Counted from the stretch's first letter, positions 1-6,419 are shown. The stretch: 8,488 nucleotides of DNA from Christensenella sp. UBA1782 (GCA_002315475.1 DCGI01000080.1:1-8488); one strand, 5' to 3'. Program-made: numbers and translations. Notes: generated by a model not told the origin, from the letters alone.

Positions 1-423
1 TCTCGCATAGAAAAGAATACGCCGTCTTGCCGTATTCGATAAGGACGGCAAAAAAGCGTTATCGTCGGCGAGCCGATTCCAAGCGTTCTCCCCCGACAAC
101 ATTCCGCAGATGTCCCGCACGCTTTGCACGCATTGCGGAACGACGAGGAAGCCCATCGCGACCAACACGCCGCCGGCGAGCAAAAACGTGCAAGTCAGCG
201 CCAAACCCCGCCGCAGTTTTTTCTTCTTGATTTTTCGGAATACCTTCCCTTCAAAAAAATCTTGCGGAACCGACAAAACCAAAGCAAGCAGAACGCCCGC
301 AAAAACGGGTTCCGTCACCGTCCAAACCTTTTTCAAAAAGCCGAATGCCACGTCGAAATTCCACACGAAAAAAGCAAGGACGGCTATCGGTACGAGCAAA
401 CGAACGTATTCCTTTTTTCCCAT
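1..423 (-). CDS. AI-2E/PerM-family transporter-like membrane protein, N-terminal part (runs off the window)
   Basis: An open frame of 141 codons with no stop runs from an ATG at 423 to the window edge. The product begins MGKKEYVRLLVPIAVL. It has a hydrophobic helix at about residues 8-20 and a second at 37-53 that includes AGVLLALVLSVP. A very basic stretch follows (KIKKKKLRR, about 63-71), then a third helix at about 72-94 ending in VVPQ. Two helices, a basic loop and a third helix ending in a 'VP' motif is the N-terminal layout of the AI-2E transporter (PF01594, PerM/YdbI/TqsA) family. These are usually 340-400 aa, so over half is missing. Family members export small molecules or ions; the substrate here cannot be inferred. 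The ATG has no well-spaced Shine-Dalgarno: AAAGG ends 1 nt before it. Family assignment is by pattern, fairly confident; the start is less certain. Confidence 0.75.
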   Translation of the reverse strand, partial: MGKKEYVRLLVPIAVLAFFVWNFDVAFGFLKKVWTVTEPVFAGVLLALVLSVPQDFFEGKVFRKIKKKKLRRGLALTCTFLLAGGVLVAMGFLVVPQCVQSVRDICGMLSGENAWNRLADDNAFLPSLSNTARRRILFYAR

Positions 424-495
424 GCCTTTAGTATACGACAAAATACGCAAATAATTCTTGTTTTACTTTCGTTTTTCGGGGGTACAATTCCTTGC
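424..495. promoter_or_regulatory. Divergent promoter region with two -10-like boxes close to both start codons
   Basis: This 72-bp gap separates two divergent starts. On the plus strand TACAAT (483-488) lies 7 nt before the ATG at 496, with a loose -35 candidate TTGTTT (458-463) at a long 19-bp spacing. On the minus strand TATACT (complement of 430-435) lies 6 nt before the ATG at 423, with no convincing -35. If these hexamers are used, transcription would begin at or next to the A of each ATG, giving leaderless mRNAs. That would fit the missing Shine-Dalgarno sequences; the only G-rich run on the plus side (478-482) is 13 nt from the ATG. The boxes are seen directly; their use is inferred. 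Confidence 0.4.
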
Positions 496-1461
496 ATGAG
501 AACCAGAACACACTATTGTTTCGGATGCGGAAAAGAGGACTTCCGCAAAATGCTTTCGGGCGTTTATCCCGCCGGAAAAATCGCCTTCGTCGGCAAAAAA
601 TGCGAAGAGCTTTCTCTCTGCGCTTCCGCCCTTCCTTCGGACTACAAGGTCTATTTCTACACCGGCTGCGAAATCGAAAAAATCGTCCTCCCCGAAGACG
701 TTCGCTTTGCGGTCGGTTTTTTGCCGCCTTCCGCGGCGTCCTTCCTGCGCAAAACGGCGGGCGACCGAAAATACGCATTTTGCCCGACGCAATTCGACTT
801 TCGCTATCTCTATCCGTTTGATAAAACCGAAGGTTTGCCCGAATTCGTCTATTTGGATAAGAACCTGTTCTCGTGCGAAAATCCCTCCGTCTGCGCTCAG
901 TTTTACGCGCAAATCTTTACTTTTTACTGCGAAGGCAAAATACGTTTGCTTGCCGAAAGCCACCTGCCTTTCAAAAACGTTATTCTGGAAAGTTTGACTG
1001 CCCAGTGCGAAAACCTCCTCGGCGGGGCGGGAGAAAAGGAAAAATTCCTGACCGAAGGAGCAAGACTCATGCAAGTGATGGCGGAAGAATTTCCCAAACG
1101 GGAATTTCTTTATACGGGCAGTCTCGCCGACCGCTACGGCTTATCGCCCGAACGGCAATTCGTCGCATCCTATTTTTTAACAGTTTTTCTGATTAACTTT
1201 ACAAACAGACCGTTCCATGATATACTGATAAACACAACCGAAAAGGATTTTCGATACGATCCTTCCGTCTTGCCCGACAAACAAAAACTGAAAACCTTTG
1301 CGACCAAAATGAAGATGTTGACCGACCTTCCGCCCGTCCGCACGAACGAATTGATCGGTTTGCTTTCGGAGATTTCTTCCGAACTGCCCCTTCTATCCTC
1401 TCTCGCACAAAAAGGGGTTTTCGAAGGACTGAACGCTTATGAAAAATTTACACGACATTGA
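496..1461 (+). CDS. Uncharacterised protein, possibly a degenerate AraM/EgsA (glycerol-1-phosphate dehydrogenase)-like protein
   Basis: 321 aa. I do not recognise this protein with confidence. The frame is open from 124, but bases before 424 belong to the opposite-strand gene; ATG 496 is the first start beyond that gene. There are no signal peptide or membrane helices. Cysteines are frequent, including C8-x2-C11. Residues 28-108 read like the nucleotide-binding half of the dehydroquinate-synthase/iron-alcohol-dehydrogenase fold: IAFVGKK, then a strand with 'FAVG' (71-74), a helix with 'RKTAGDRKYAF', then 'CPTQFDFRYLYP' (96-107), where AraM-type enzymes have a 'PTA-S-DGY' segment. 'PEFVYLDKNLF' (115-125) matches the next 'P-v-D-L' strand. 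The helical half (about 150-321) lacks a clear metal-binding His pair, and the glycine-rich NAD loop is replaced by FLPPS. Support for this reading is context: the next gene is a HAD-IIA phosphatase, and araL (HAD-IIA) and araM are neighbours in Bacillus subtilis. If the reading is right, the protein is probably a non-catalytic paralogue. The gene is coupled to its downstream partner by a 23-bp overlap. Confidence 0.35.
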   Translation: MRTRTHYCFGCGKEDFRKMLSGVYPAGKIAFVGKKCEELSLCASALPSDYKVYFYTGCEIEKIVLPEDVRFAVGFLPPSAASFLRKTAGDRKYAFCPTQFDFRYLYPFDKTEGLPEFVYLDKNLFSCENPSVCAQFYAQIFTFYCEGKIRLLAESHLPFKNVILESLTAQCENLLGGAGEKEKFLTEGARLMQVMAEEFPKREFLYTGSLADRYGLSPERQFVASYFLTVFLINFTNRPFHDILINTTEKDFRYDPSVLPDKQKLKTFATKMKMLTDLPPVRTNELIGLLSEISSELPLLSSLAQKGVFEGLNAYEKFTRH

Positions 1462-2221
1462 CGTCTTTTTATTCGACATGGACGGCACGCTGAACATGGG
1501 GGAACAACCCATCGACGGCGCAATGGAAACCTTGCGTATTCTGAACCAAAAAGGAAAGCAGGTTTTCTTCGTCACCAACAACAGTTCCAAAGCAAGAGCC
1601 GACTACGTCCAAAAAATCAATCGCCTCGGCTATCACGCCGTCGAAGAACAAATCATCACTTCGGGCATGGCGACCGCTTCTTACCTGAACAAGCACTATC
1701 CCAATCAAAAAATCTACGTTTTGGGTACTCAAACACTTAAAAACGAGTTCCTATCCTATCATATTAACATAACCGAAGAGGAAGACGCCGACGTCATGGT
1801 CTTGGCTTTCGACACCGAGCTTACTTACGAAAAACTTTGGAAAGCGACCAACGTCGTCGGCAAAGGAAAACCCTACGTAGCCACCCATCCGGACTTTGTA
1901 TGCCCCTCCGACCGAGGCAATATGCCCGATGCCGGTTCTTACATCGCTCTTGTGGAAAAAACGACGGGAAGATTGCCCGACGTCGTCATCGGAAAACCCT
2001 ATGCGCCCATCGCGGAATTCACCGCCGATTTTTGCAAGGCAAGTTTGGACAAAATGGCTTTCGTAGGCGACCGCCTTTATACCGATATTCGTTTCGGCGT
2101 GGAGAACGGCATGACGGGTATCCTGGTGATGACGGGCGAGACCACGAAAGAAATGCTCGCCGAAAGTTCCGTCCGCCCCGACTACGTTTTAGACAGCGTC
2201 AACGCCCTTCGGGATATTTGA
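1439..2221 (+). CDS. HAD superfamily IIA (NagD/AraL-like) sugar-phosphate phosphatase
   Basis: 260 aa, the normal length for a HAD-IIA phosphatase. All four HAD motifs are visible. Motif I is FDMDGT, with the nucleophile Asp13 and acid/base Asp15. Motif II is VTNNSS with Thr46. Motif III is Lys186 in VIGKPYAP. Motif IV is GDRLYTD with Asp211 and Asp216. The C2a cap lies between motifs II and III and contains ATHPDFVCP and a later PDAGS, as in NagD, AraL and PLP/4-nitrophenyl phosphatases. These are soluble Mg2+-dependent phosphatases of small phosphorylated metabolites; the cap rather than the core sets the substrate, which I cannot predict. The start ATG 1439 lies inside the upstream gene and is preceded by GAAGGA (1423-1428) 10 nt away. 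The 23-bp overlap implies co-translation with the upstream gene. The family call is secure; in this context a house-cleaning or lipid-precursor role is only a guess. Confidence 0.93.
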   Translation: MKNLHDIDVFLFDMDGTLNMGEQPIDGAMETLRILNQKGKQVFFVTNNSSKARADYVQKINRLGYHAVEEQIITSGMATASYLNKHYPNQKIYVLGTQTLKNEFLSYHINITEEEDADVMVLAFDTELTYEKLWKATNVVGKGKPYVATHPDFVCPSDRGNMPDAGSYIALVEKTTGRLPDVVIGKPYAPIAEFTADFCKASLDKMAFVGDRLYTDIRFGVENGMTGILVMTGETTKEMLAESSVRPDYVLDSVNALRDI

Positions 2222-2250
2222 TTTTTTAAGGTTTTTTCTATTTTGACACA

Positions 2251-2291
2251 AGCGTCGGCAACCCCGTTATAAGACTGCCGACGCTCTTTTT
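2251..2291 (+). terminator. Rho-independent terminator after the HAD gene
   Basis: AGCGTCGGCA (2251-2260) and TGCCGACGCT (2276-2285) form a perfect 10-bp GC-rich stem with a 15-nt loop. A C and then five T (2287-2291) follow directly. The hairpin starts 29 bp after the HAD stop codon, so it ends that transcript and insulates the ABC operon. Confidence 0.9.
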
Positions 2292-2331
2292 GCTTATTGC
2301 GTTTATTTTATATAATAAGTGTTTGAATCGT

Positions 2332-2360
2332 TTGACTTATTTCCATAAACTTGTTATAGT
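2332..2360 (+). promoter_or_regulatory. Sigma-A-type promoter of the ABC exporter operon
   Basis: TTGACT (2332-2337) and TATAGT (2355-2360) are separated by exactly 17 bp, each one mismatch from consensus. Transcription would start near 2367, giving a leader of about 38 nt. The leader contains AAAGAGG (2389-2395) 9 nt before the ATG at 2405. A second TATAAT (2311-2316) lies upstream, but its best -35 candidate (TTGCTT, 2290-2295) sits only 15 bp away and inside the terminator T-run, so I regard it as weaker. Confidence 0.85.
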
Positions 2361-2379
2361 ATTTCGATATATAACTATA
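2355..2379. promoter_or_regulatory. Possible operator dyad over the -10 and start site
   Basis: TATAGT (2355-2360) is mirrored by ACTATA (2374-2379) around a 13-bp centre, so the dyad covers the -10 box and the expected start site. Exporter pairs of this type in Bacillota are often controlled by a MarR- or TetR-type repressor; none is encoded in this window. In DNA this AT-rich a 6-bp dyad could arise by chance. Confidence 0.25.
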
Positions 2380-2404
2380 TAAAAATATAAAGAGGTTTTT
2401 AAGT

Positions 2405-4198
2405 ATGCTGAAAAAACTATGTTCTTGTATTCGAGAGTATAAGACCGCTACGATACTGACGCCTGTTTTCGTATCTTTAGAAGTCATCTTAGAGTGTCTG
2501 ATTCCTCTCTTTATGTCCGAATTGATCGACTATATCGATCCGAGCGTCGACGTGTTAAACCGCGACCTACTGTTGCTTCCTTCCGTCGCTTCTTCGACCG
2601 ACACCCTCGCCACCGTGGCGATTTACGGCGGCATCTTGATTGCCATGGCTCTTTGTTCGTTGCTGTGCGGTGCGCTCAGCGGACGGTTCTGTGCCAAAGC
2701 CAGTGCGGGTTTTGCCAAAAATCTTCGCTACGATATGTTCTCCAACATTCAAAAGTTTTCTTTTGCCAATATCGACAAGTTTTCGACCAGCGGTTTGGTT
2801 ACCCGTTTGACGACGGATATACAATTTGTTCAAATGTCTTTCATGATGATTATTCGCATGGCGGTTCGCTGTCCGTTCATGTTGATATTTGCCTTTACCA
2901 TGTCCTTCATGATGAATGTCAAACTCGCCTGCATCTTCTTAGTCGTCCTTCCTATTTTAACCGTAGGACTTTATTTCATCCTCATCAAAGCCCGTCCGCA
3001 ATTCGATTTGCTTTTCAAACGCTACGACGCCTTGAACGATTCCGTCGAAGAAAACGTTCGCGGGATTCGAGTCGTCAAAGCGTACGATCGTGTGGAATTT
3101 GAAAAACGGAAATTCGGCAAAGCTTCCGATCGGTTGCAAAACACCGCCATCAAAGCCGAACGCATTTTGGTCTTGAATTCCCCCTTGTTGCAATTCTCCA
3201 TCTACGTGGTTATGCTTCTTTTAATCGTCCTCGGTTCCCTTTTGATTACTTCGCAAACCGAAGTTACTTTGACCACCGGAGAACTTTCCAGCATGATGAC
3301 CTACGCCATGCAAATGCTGATGAGTTTGATGATGTGTTCGGTTGTCTTCGTCATGATTACCATGTCCCTCTCTTCTTCCAAACGTATCGTGGAAGTTTTG
3401 GATGAAAAATCCACCGTCACCAATCCCGAAAATCCCGTTACCGTCGTGGAAAACGGTGCGATTGATTTTGAAAACGTCAATTTTAAGTACTCCGAAAAGG
3501 CAGAGCGTTTTGCTCTTGCCGATATCAATCTACATATCGAAAGCGGGGAAACCGTCGGCATTATCGGCGGAACGGGAAGCAGTAAAACGACTTTGGTGCA
3601 GTTGATTTCCCGTCTGTACGATACCACCGAAGGAACGGTTTCGGTCGGCGGTAAAAACGTCAAAGCGTACGACTTGGAAACCATTCGGAATCAAGTCGCC
3701 GTCGTCCTGCAAAAAAACGTTCTTTTCTCGGGAACGATAGCGGAAAACCTACGCTGGGGCAATCCCGACGCCACCGACGAAGAACTTGCCTATGCGTGCC
3801 GTTTGGCACAGGCGGACGGTTTCGTTTCCGCTTTCCCCGACGGGTATAACACCCATATCGAGCAAGGCGGTACCAACGTCAGCGGCGGACAAAAGCAACG
3901 ACTTTGCATCGCACGCGCCCTTTTGAAAAAGCCGAAAATTTTGATTTTGGACGACTCTACCAGTGCCGTAGACACCAAAACCGACGCGCTCATTCGGAAA
4001 GCCTTCCGCGAAGAAATCCCCGATACCACGAAAATCATCATTGCGCAACGTATTGCTTCGGTGATGGACGCCGACAAAATTATTATTATGGATAACGGCA
4101 AAATCAACGATATCGGTACGCACGAACAATTACTTGCCCGTAACAAGATTTATCAAGAAGTATACCATTCTCAAAACAAGGAGGTGCAAAATGCCTAA
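2405..4198 (+). CDS. Heterodimeric ABC exporter half-transporter, subunit with the degenerate ATP site (BmrC/TM287-like)
   Basis: 597 aa, a fused membrane domain (about 1-330) followed by an ATPase domain (about 350-590). Hydrophobic helices appear near residues 15-40, 72-92, 150-170, 172-195, 262-282 and 298-320, consistent with the six of a type IV exporter. The A-loop Tyr is Y362 and the Q-loop Gln is Q436. Walker A is GGTGSSKTT (388-396, Lys394), with Ser393 where Gly is usual. The signature is the normal VSGGQ (492-496). Walker B is ILILDDSTS with Asp517 at the catalytic Glu position. The H-loop is AQR with Gln548 instead of His. These changes mark the subunit that supplies the Walker motifs of the non-hydrolysing site, as in TM287, BmrC and TAP1. 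It should pair with the product of the next gene, whose start it overlaps by 8 bp. The likely role is export of lipophilic compounds or drugs; the substrate is unknown. The start is supported by AAAGAGG 9 nt upstream. Confidence 0.92.
   Translation: MLKKLCSCIREYKTATILTPVFVSLEVILECLIPLFMSELIDYIDPSVDVLNRDLLLLPSVASSTDTLATVAIYGGILIAMALCSLLCGALSGRFCAKASAGFAKNLRYDMFSNIQKFSFANIDKFSTSGLVTRLTTDIQFVQMSFMMIIRMAVRCPFMLIFAFTMSFMMNVKLACIFLVVLPILTVGLYFILIKARPQFDLLFKRYDALNDSVEENVRGIRVVKAYDRVEFEKRKFGKASDRLQNTAIKAERILVLNSPLLQFSIYVVMLLLIVLGSLLITSQTEVTLTTGELSSMMTYAMQMLMSLMMCSVVFVMITMSLSSSKRIVEVLDEKSTVTNPENPVTVVENGAIDFENVNFKYSEKAERFALADINLHIESGETVGIIGGTGSSKTTLVQLISRLYDTTEGTVSVGGKNVKAYDLETIRNQVAVVLQKNVLFSGTIAENLRWGNPDATDEELAYACRLAQADGFVSAFPDGYNTHIEQGGTNVSGGQKQRLCIARALLKKPKILILDDSTSAVDTKTDALIRKAFREEIPDTTKIIIAQRIASVMDADKIIIMDNGKINDIGTHEQLLARNKIYQEVYHSQNKEVQNA
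4178..4185 (+). promoter_or_regulatory. Strong Shine-Dalgarno that fixes the start of the second ABC gene
   Basis: AAGGAGGT lies 5 nt before ATG 4191, inside the last codons of the first ABC gene. It favours ATG 4191 over the in-frame ATG at 4134, which would add 19 residues, overlap the upstream gene by 65 bp and has no comparable site. Confidence 0.85.
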
Positions 4199-6140
4199 GT
4201 CTTCTCCGAAAAAAAACATGCCGAAAAAAGCCATGCCCCTAAACCCCAAAGTACTCGGGCGTTTGCTGAAAATTCTTTTTACCGACTACAAATGGCAGTT
4301 GATTGTGGTCGCCGTCTGTTTGGTACTCGGCGCCCTCGCCAGTTCCTCTTCCTCCATTTTCTTAAACTATATCATCGCCAACTGTATTCAACCCGTTCTC
4401 GGCGGTGTCAAGACCTATGCCGAAGTCAAACCCGTCATCCTGCGTTGTTGCGGCATTATGTGCGGCATTTACGCCATCGGTATCAGCGCCTTCTTCCTCT
4501 ACACCCGTTTGATGGTTTTCGTTTCACAAACCTTTTTGGGAAAACTGCGTAAACGGATGTTTGACAAAATGGAGTCCCTCCCCGTCAAGTATTTCGACAG
4601 CAATACGCATGGCGAAATCATGAGTCACTACACCAACGATATCGACACCATCCGTCAACTTATCAGTGAATCCCTTCCCCACGTATGTCAATCGGCAGTC
4701 ATCGTTTTGGTCGTCTTTTTCGTTATGCTTTATTACAGCGTATGGTTGACCTTCATCGTGATAGCCACCATTGCCGTCATGACCTTGATTGCCAAAAAAA
4801 TCGGAGGTGCCAGCGGAAAATACTTTATGCAACAACAAAAGACCATTGCCAAAGTGGAAGGGTTCGTGCAGGAAATGATGCACGGGCAAAAAGTCATAAA
4901 AGTGTTCTGTCACGAAGAAGAAGCCAAAGCGGACTTCGACAAAGTCAATTCCGAACTCTTCGCCGACTGCGACAAAGCGCACACGTACGCCAACACCCTC
5001 ATGCCCATCATGGGAAATATCGGCAATATCCTGTACGTCATTTTGGCGTTCGTCGGGTGCGTTCTTTCCTTAACGGGTGCGACCAATATCGCCTTCCAAA
5101 ACGTGACCGAAGGTATCACCGGCATGACGCTCGCCACCATCGTTTCCTTCCTGCATTTAGGTAAAATTTTCTCCAACAACGTGGCACAGGTTTCGCAACA
5201 AATCAGCTCCGTCATCATGGCTCTCGCCGGTGCCGACAGAGTCTTCCGTTTGATAGATACCGAACCCGAAAAAGATAACGGTTACGTCGAACTCGTCAAC
5301 GCCCGTTACGATGAAAACGGCAACCTTGTCGAAGCCGCCGAACGTACGGGAATCTGGGCATGGAAACATCCTCATCAAGCGGACGGAACCGTCACCTACG
5401 TACTCTTAAAAGGCGACATCGAAATGTACGACGTAGACTTCGGTTACGTCCCCGAAAAAATCGTTTTGCACGACGTCAGTCTTCACGCAAAACCGGGAGA
5501 AAAGTATGCCTTTGTCGGTGCTACGGGTGCCGGAAAGACAACTATTACCAATCTTTTGAACCGTTTCTACGATATTGCCGACGGCAAAATCCGCTATGAC
5601 GGTATCAATATCAACAAGATACGAAAATCCGATTTGCGTCGCTCGCTCGGCATGGTTTTACAAGACACCAATCTCTTTACGGGAACGGTACGGGAAAACA
5701 TCCGTTACGGGCGTTTGGACGCCACCGACGAAGAAGTGGAAGAAGCCGCAAAAATCGCCAATGCGCATAGCTTTATCACCCGCCTTCCGCAAGGCTACGA
5801 TACCATGTTGGAAAGCGACGGAGCCAACCTTTCGCAAGGGCAGCGCCAGCTCCTTTCCATCGCACGAGCCGCCGTTGCCGACGCCCCCGTTATGATTCTC
5901 GACGAAGCCACCTCTTCCATCGACACCCGTACCGAAATGCTCGTCCAAGAAGGCACCGACCGCCTCATGAAAGGCAGAACCGTCTTCGTCATCGCCCACC
6001 GACTTTCCACCGTCCAAAACGCCGATACCATCGTCGTCCTCGACCATGGCAAAGTCATCGAACGTGGAAACCACGAAGAACTCATCGCCCTCGGCGGAGA
6101 GTATTACCAGCTCTACACCGGTGCCTTTGAATTAGAATAA
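4191..6140 (+). CDS. Heterodimeric ABC exporter half-transporter, catalytic subunit (BmrD/TM288-like)
   Basis: 649 aa from ATG 4191. A basic N-terminal tail (residues 1-20, many Lys/Pro) precedes six predicted helices near 34-58, 85-110, 165-182, 183-203, 272-296 and 308-330. The ATPase domain follows from about residue 408. Walker A is GATGAGKT (443-450, Lys449), the Q-loop is Q491, the signature is LSQGQ (547-551), Walker B is VMILDEATS with catalytic Glu572, and the H-loop is His603. This subunit therefore supplies intact Walker motifs. The working site is completed by the partner's VSGGQ, while its own LSQGQ faces the partner's altered site. LSQGQ in the consensus subunit is, as I recall, also found in TM288. 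An insert of about 45-50 residues (about 358-407, containing GIWAWKHP) joins the membrane and ATPase domains, making the protein longer than the usual 570-600 aa. The gene overlaps its partner by 8 bp, so the two are made together and should heterodimerise in the membrane. Confidence 0.92.
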   Translation: MPKSSPKKNMPKKAMPLNPKVLGRLLKILFTDYKWQLIVVAVCLVLGALASSSSSIFLNYIIANCIQPVLGGVKTYAEVKPVILRCCGIMCGIYAIGISAFFLYTRLMVFVSQTFLGKLRKRMFDKMESLPVKYFDSNTHGEIMSHYTNDIDTIRQLISESLPHVCQSAVIVLVVFFVMLYYSVWLTFIVIATIAVMTLIAKKIGGASGKYFMQQQKTIAKVEGFVQEMMHGQKVIKVFCHEEEAKADFDKVNSELFADCDKAHTYANTLMPIMGNIGNILYVILAFVGCVLSLTGATNIAFQNVTEGITGMTLATIVSFLHLGKIFSNNVAQVSQQISSVIMALAGADRVFRLIDTEPEKDNGYVELVNARYDENGNLVEAAERTGIWAWKHPHQADGTVTYVLLKGDIEMYDVDFGYVPEKIVLHDVSLHAKPGEKYAFVGATGAGKTTITNLLNRFYDIADGKIRYDGININKIRKSDLRRSLGMVLQDTNLFTGTVRENIRYGRLDATDEEVEEAAKIANAHSFITRLPQGYDTMLESDGANLSQGQRQLLSIARAAVADAPVMILDEATSSIDTRTEMLVQEGTDRLMKGRTVFVIAHRLSTVQNADTIVVLDHGKVIERGNHEELIALGGEYYQLYTGAFELE

Positions 6141-6192
6141 CCTTCCACGCACTGCGGTTTGAACATACTTTATTGACATCTAACTACAAGAA

Positions 6193-6221
6193 AAGAACCA
6201 CCGGCTAAGCCGGTGGTTCTT
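6193..6221. terminator. 13-bp perfect hairpin between convergent operons, likely bidirectional terminator and IS end structure
   Basis: AAGAACCACCGGC (6193-6205) pairs perfectly with GCCGGTGGTTCTT (6209-6221) around a TAA loop. Reading leftwards it is followed by TTCTTTTCTTG, a fair U-tract for the azlD side. Reading rightwards the tract is only TTC then TTTT, weaker for the ABC side. No other terminator lies between the ABC stop at 6140 and the azlD stop at 6420. The position downstream of a tnpA 3' end, on its strand, also suits the subterminal hairpin of an IS200/IS605 right end. Confidence 0.7.
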
Positions 6222-6228
6222 CATTTTC

Positions 6229-6309
6229 GGGCATAGTCCTTGTTTGCTAGCCGAGTACAACGTACTTCGGTGACGACCTGCCGGTCGTTGCGTTTGTTAC
6301 TTGCTACCC
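6229..6309 (-). ncRNA. Nested-hairpin RNA region of the IS remnant (possible omega-RNA/right-end RNA scaffold)
   Basis: Three helices fit together. An outer closing helix pairs GGG/CCC (6229-6231 with 6307-6309) and TAG/CTA (6234-6236 with 6304-6306), with a 2-nt bulge. Inside it are two side-by-side hairpins: 6251-6270 (CCG and AGTAC arms, AAC loop, one bulged base) and 6273-6288 (ACGACC/GGTCGT, 4-nt loop). With the 6193-6221 hairpin this gives a compact fold with its 3' end at the element's right end. TnpB guide RNAs lie in that position. No tnpB is present, so this may be the leftover scaffold of a deleted tnpB, a tnpA-linked RNA, or simply DNA structure used in transposition. The base pairing is seen directly; the role is inferred. 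Confidence 0.45.
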
Positions 6310-6341
6310 TTAAAATGGCCTTCCGGATAATCAATACTTCA

Positions 6342-6419
6342 TTACATCATTTCTTGATCTTCCTTTAACTGGTTTGCAATATATTTCTTGATTGTTTCCG
6401 TATTCTTTCCGTAGGATTT
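6342..6419 (-). pseudogene. tnpA: tnpA fragment, C-terminal 25 codons of an IS200/IS605 Y1 transposase
   Basis: Reading leftwards from 6419, the frame gives KSYGKNTETIKKYIANQ followed by LKEDQEMM and a TAA stop (6342-6344). It matches the C-terminal helix of IS200-type TnpA, where the catalytic Tyr and a metal-coordinating Gln lie four residues apart (Y127 and Q131 in IS608). Here they are the Y and Q of YIANQ (Tyr codon 6381-6383, Gln codon 6369-6371). The HUH motif and the first hundred or so residues are absent, so it cannot be active. It shares a frame with azlD and directly follows the azlD TAA (6420-6422). Confidence 0.75.

Larger units (their letters stand above)
6193..6419 (-). mobile_element. 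Truncated IS200/IS605-family element (3' part only)
   Basis: On the minus strand the order is: a tnpA C-terminal fragment (6342-6419), a structured non-coding stretch (about 6229-6309), then a strong hairpin (6193-6221). This is the expected order of the tnpA 3' end and right end of an IS200/IS605 element. The 5' part, including the HUH catalytic half of TnpA and the left end, is missing; azlD begins immediately beyond. The left border in the window is not certain. TTGA at 6173-6176 (TCAA on the element strand) is a possible cleavage-site match because IS608 uses TCAA at its right end, but this is weak. Bases 6141-6192 carry nothing else I recognise. These elements make no target duplication, so none is expected. 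Confidence 0.7.

Noticed and set aside
124..495. N-terminal extension of the 496-1461 protein in an open frame reaching back to 124
   Set aside because: It lies almost wholly antisense to the AI-2E-like gene (1-423), is low-complexity basic sequence, and the recognisable protein starts at ATG 496.
463..1074. 203-codon open frame on the minus strand opposite the 321-aa gene
   Set aside because: Phe/Arg-rich composition with no recognisable motif; it mirrors the codon bias of the plus-strand gene.
2290..2316. Second promoter candidate TTGCTT ... TATAAT upstream of the ABC operon
   Set aside because: The 15-bp spacing is poor and the -35 lies in the terminator T-run; the 2332-2360 promoter is clearly better.
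3749..4146. Overlapping minus-strand open frames of 118-126 codons inside the first ABC gene
   Set aside because: They are antisense shadows of the conserved ATPase domain with no independent signal.
4134..4190. Upstream in-frame start for the second ABC subunit
   Set aside because: It would overlap the first subunit by 65 bp and lacks a good ribosome binding site, while ATG 4191 has AAGGAGGT 5 nt upstream.
5658..6074. 138-codon minus-strand open frame inside the second ABC gene
   Set aside because: Gly/Asp/Val-rich translation typical of the reverse of an ATPase domain; no start context and the sense gene is certain.
6193..6221. Reading the strong hairpin as a CRISPR repeat or a riboswitch
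   Set aside because: It occurs once, no spacer-repeat pattern is present, and its place beside a tnpA remnant between convergent genes fits an IS end or terminator.
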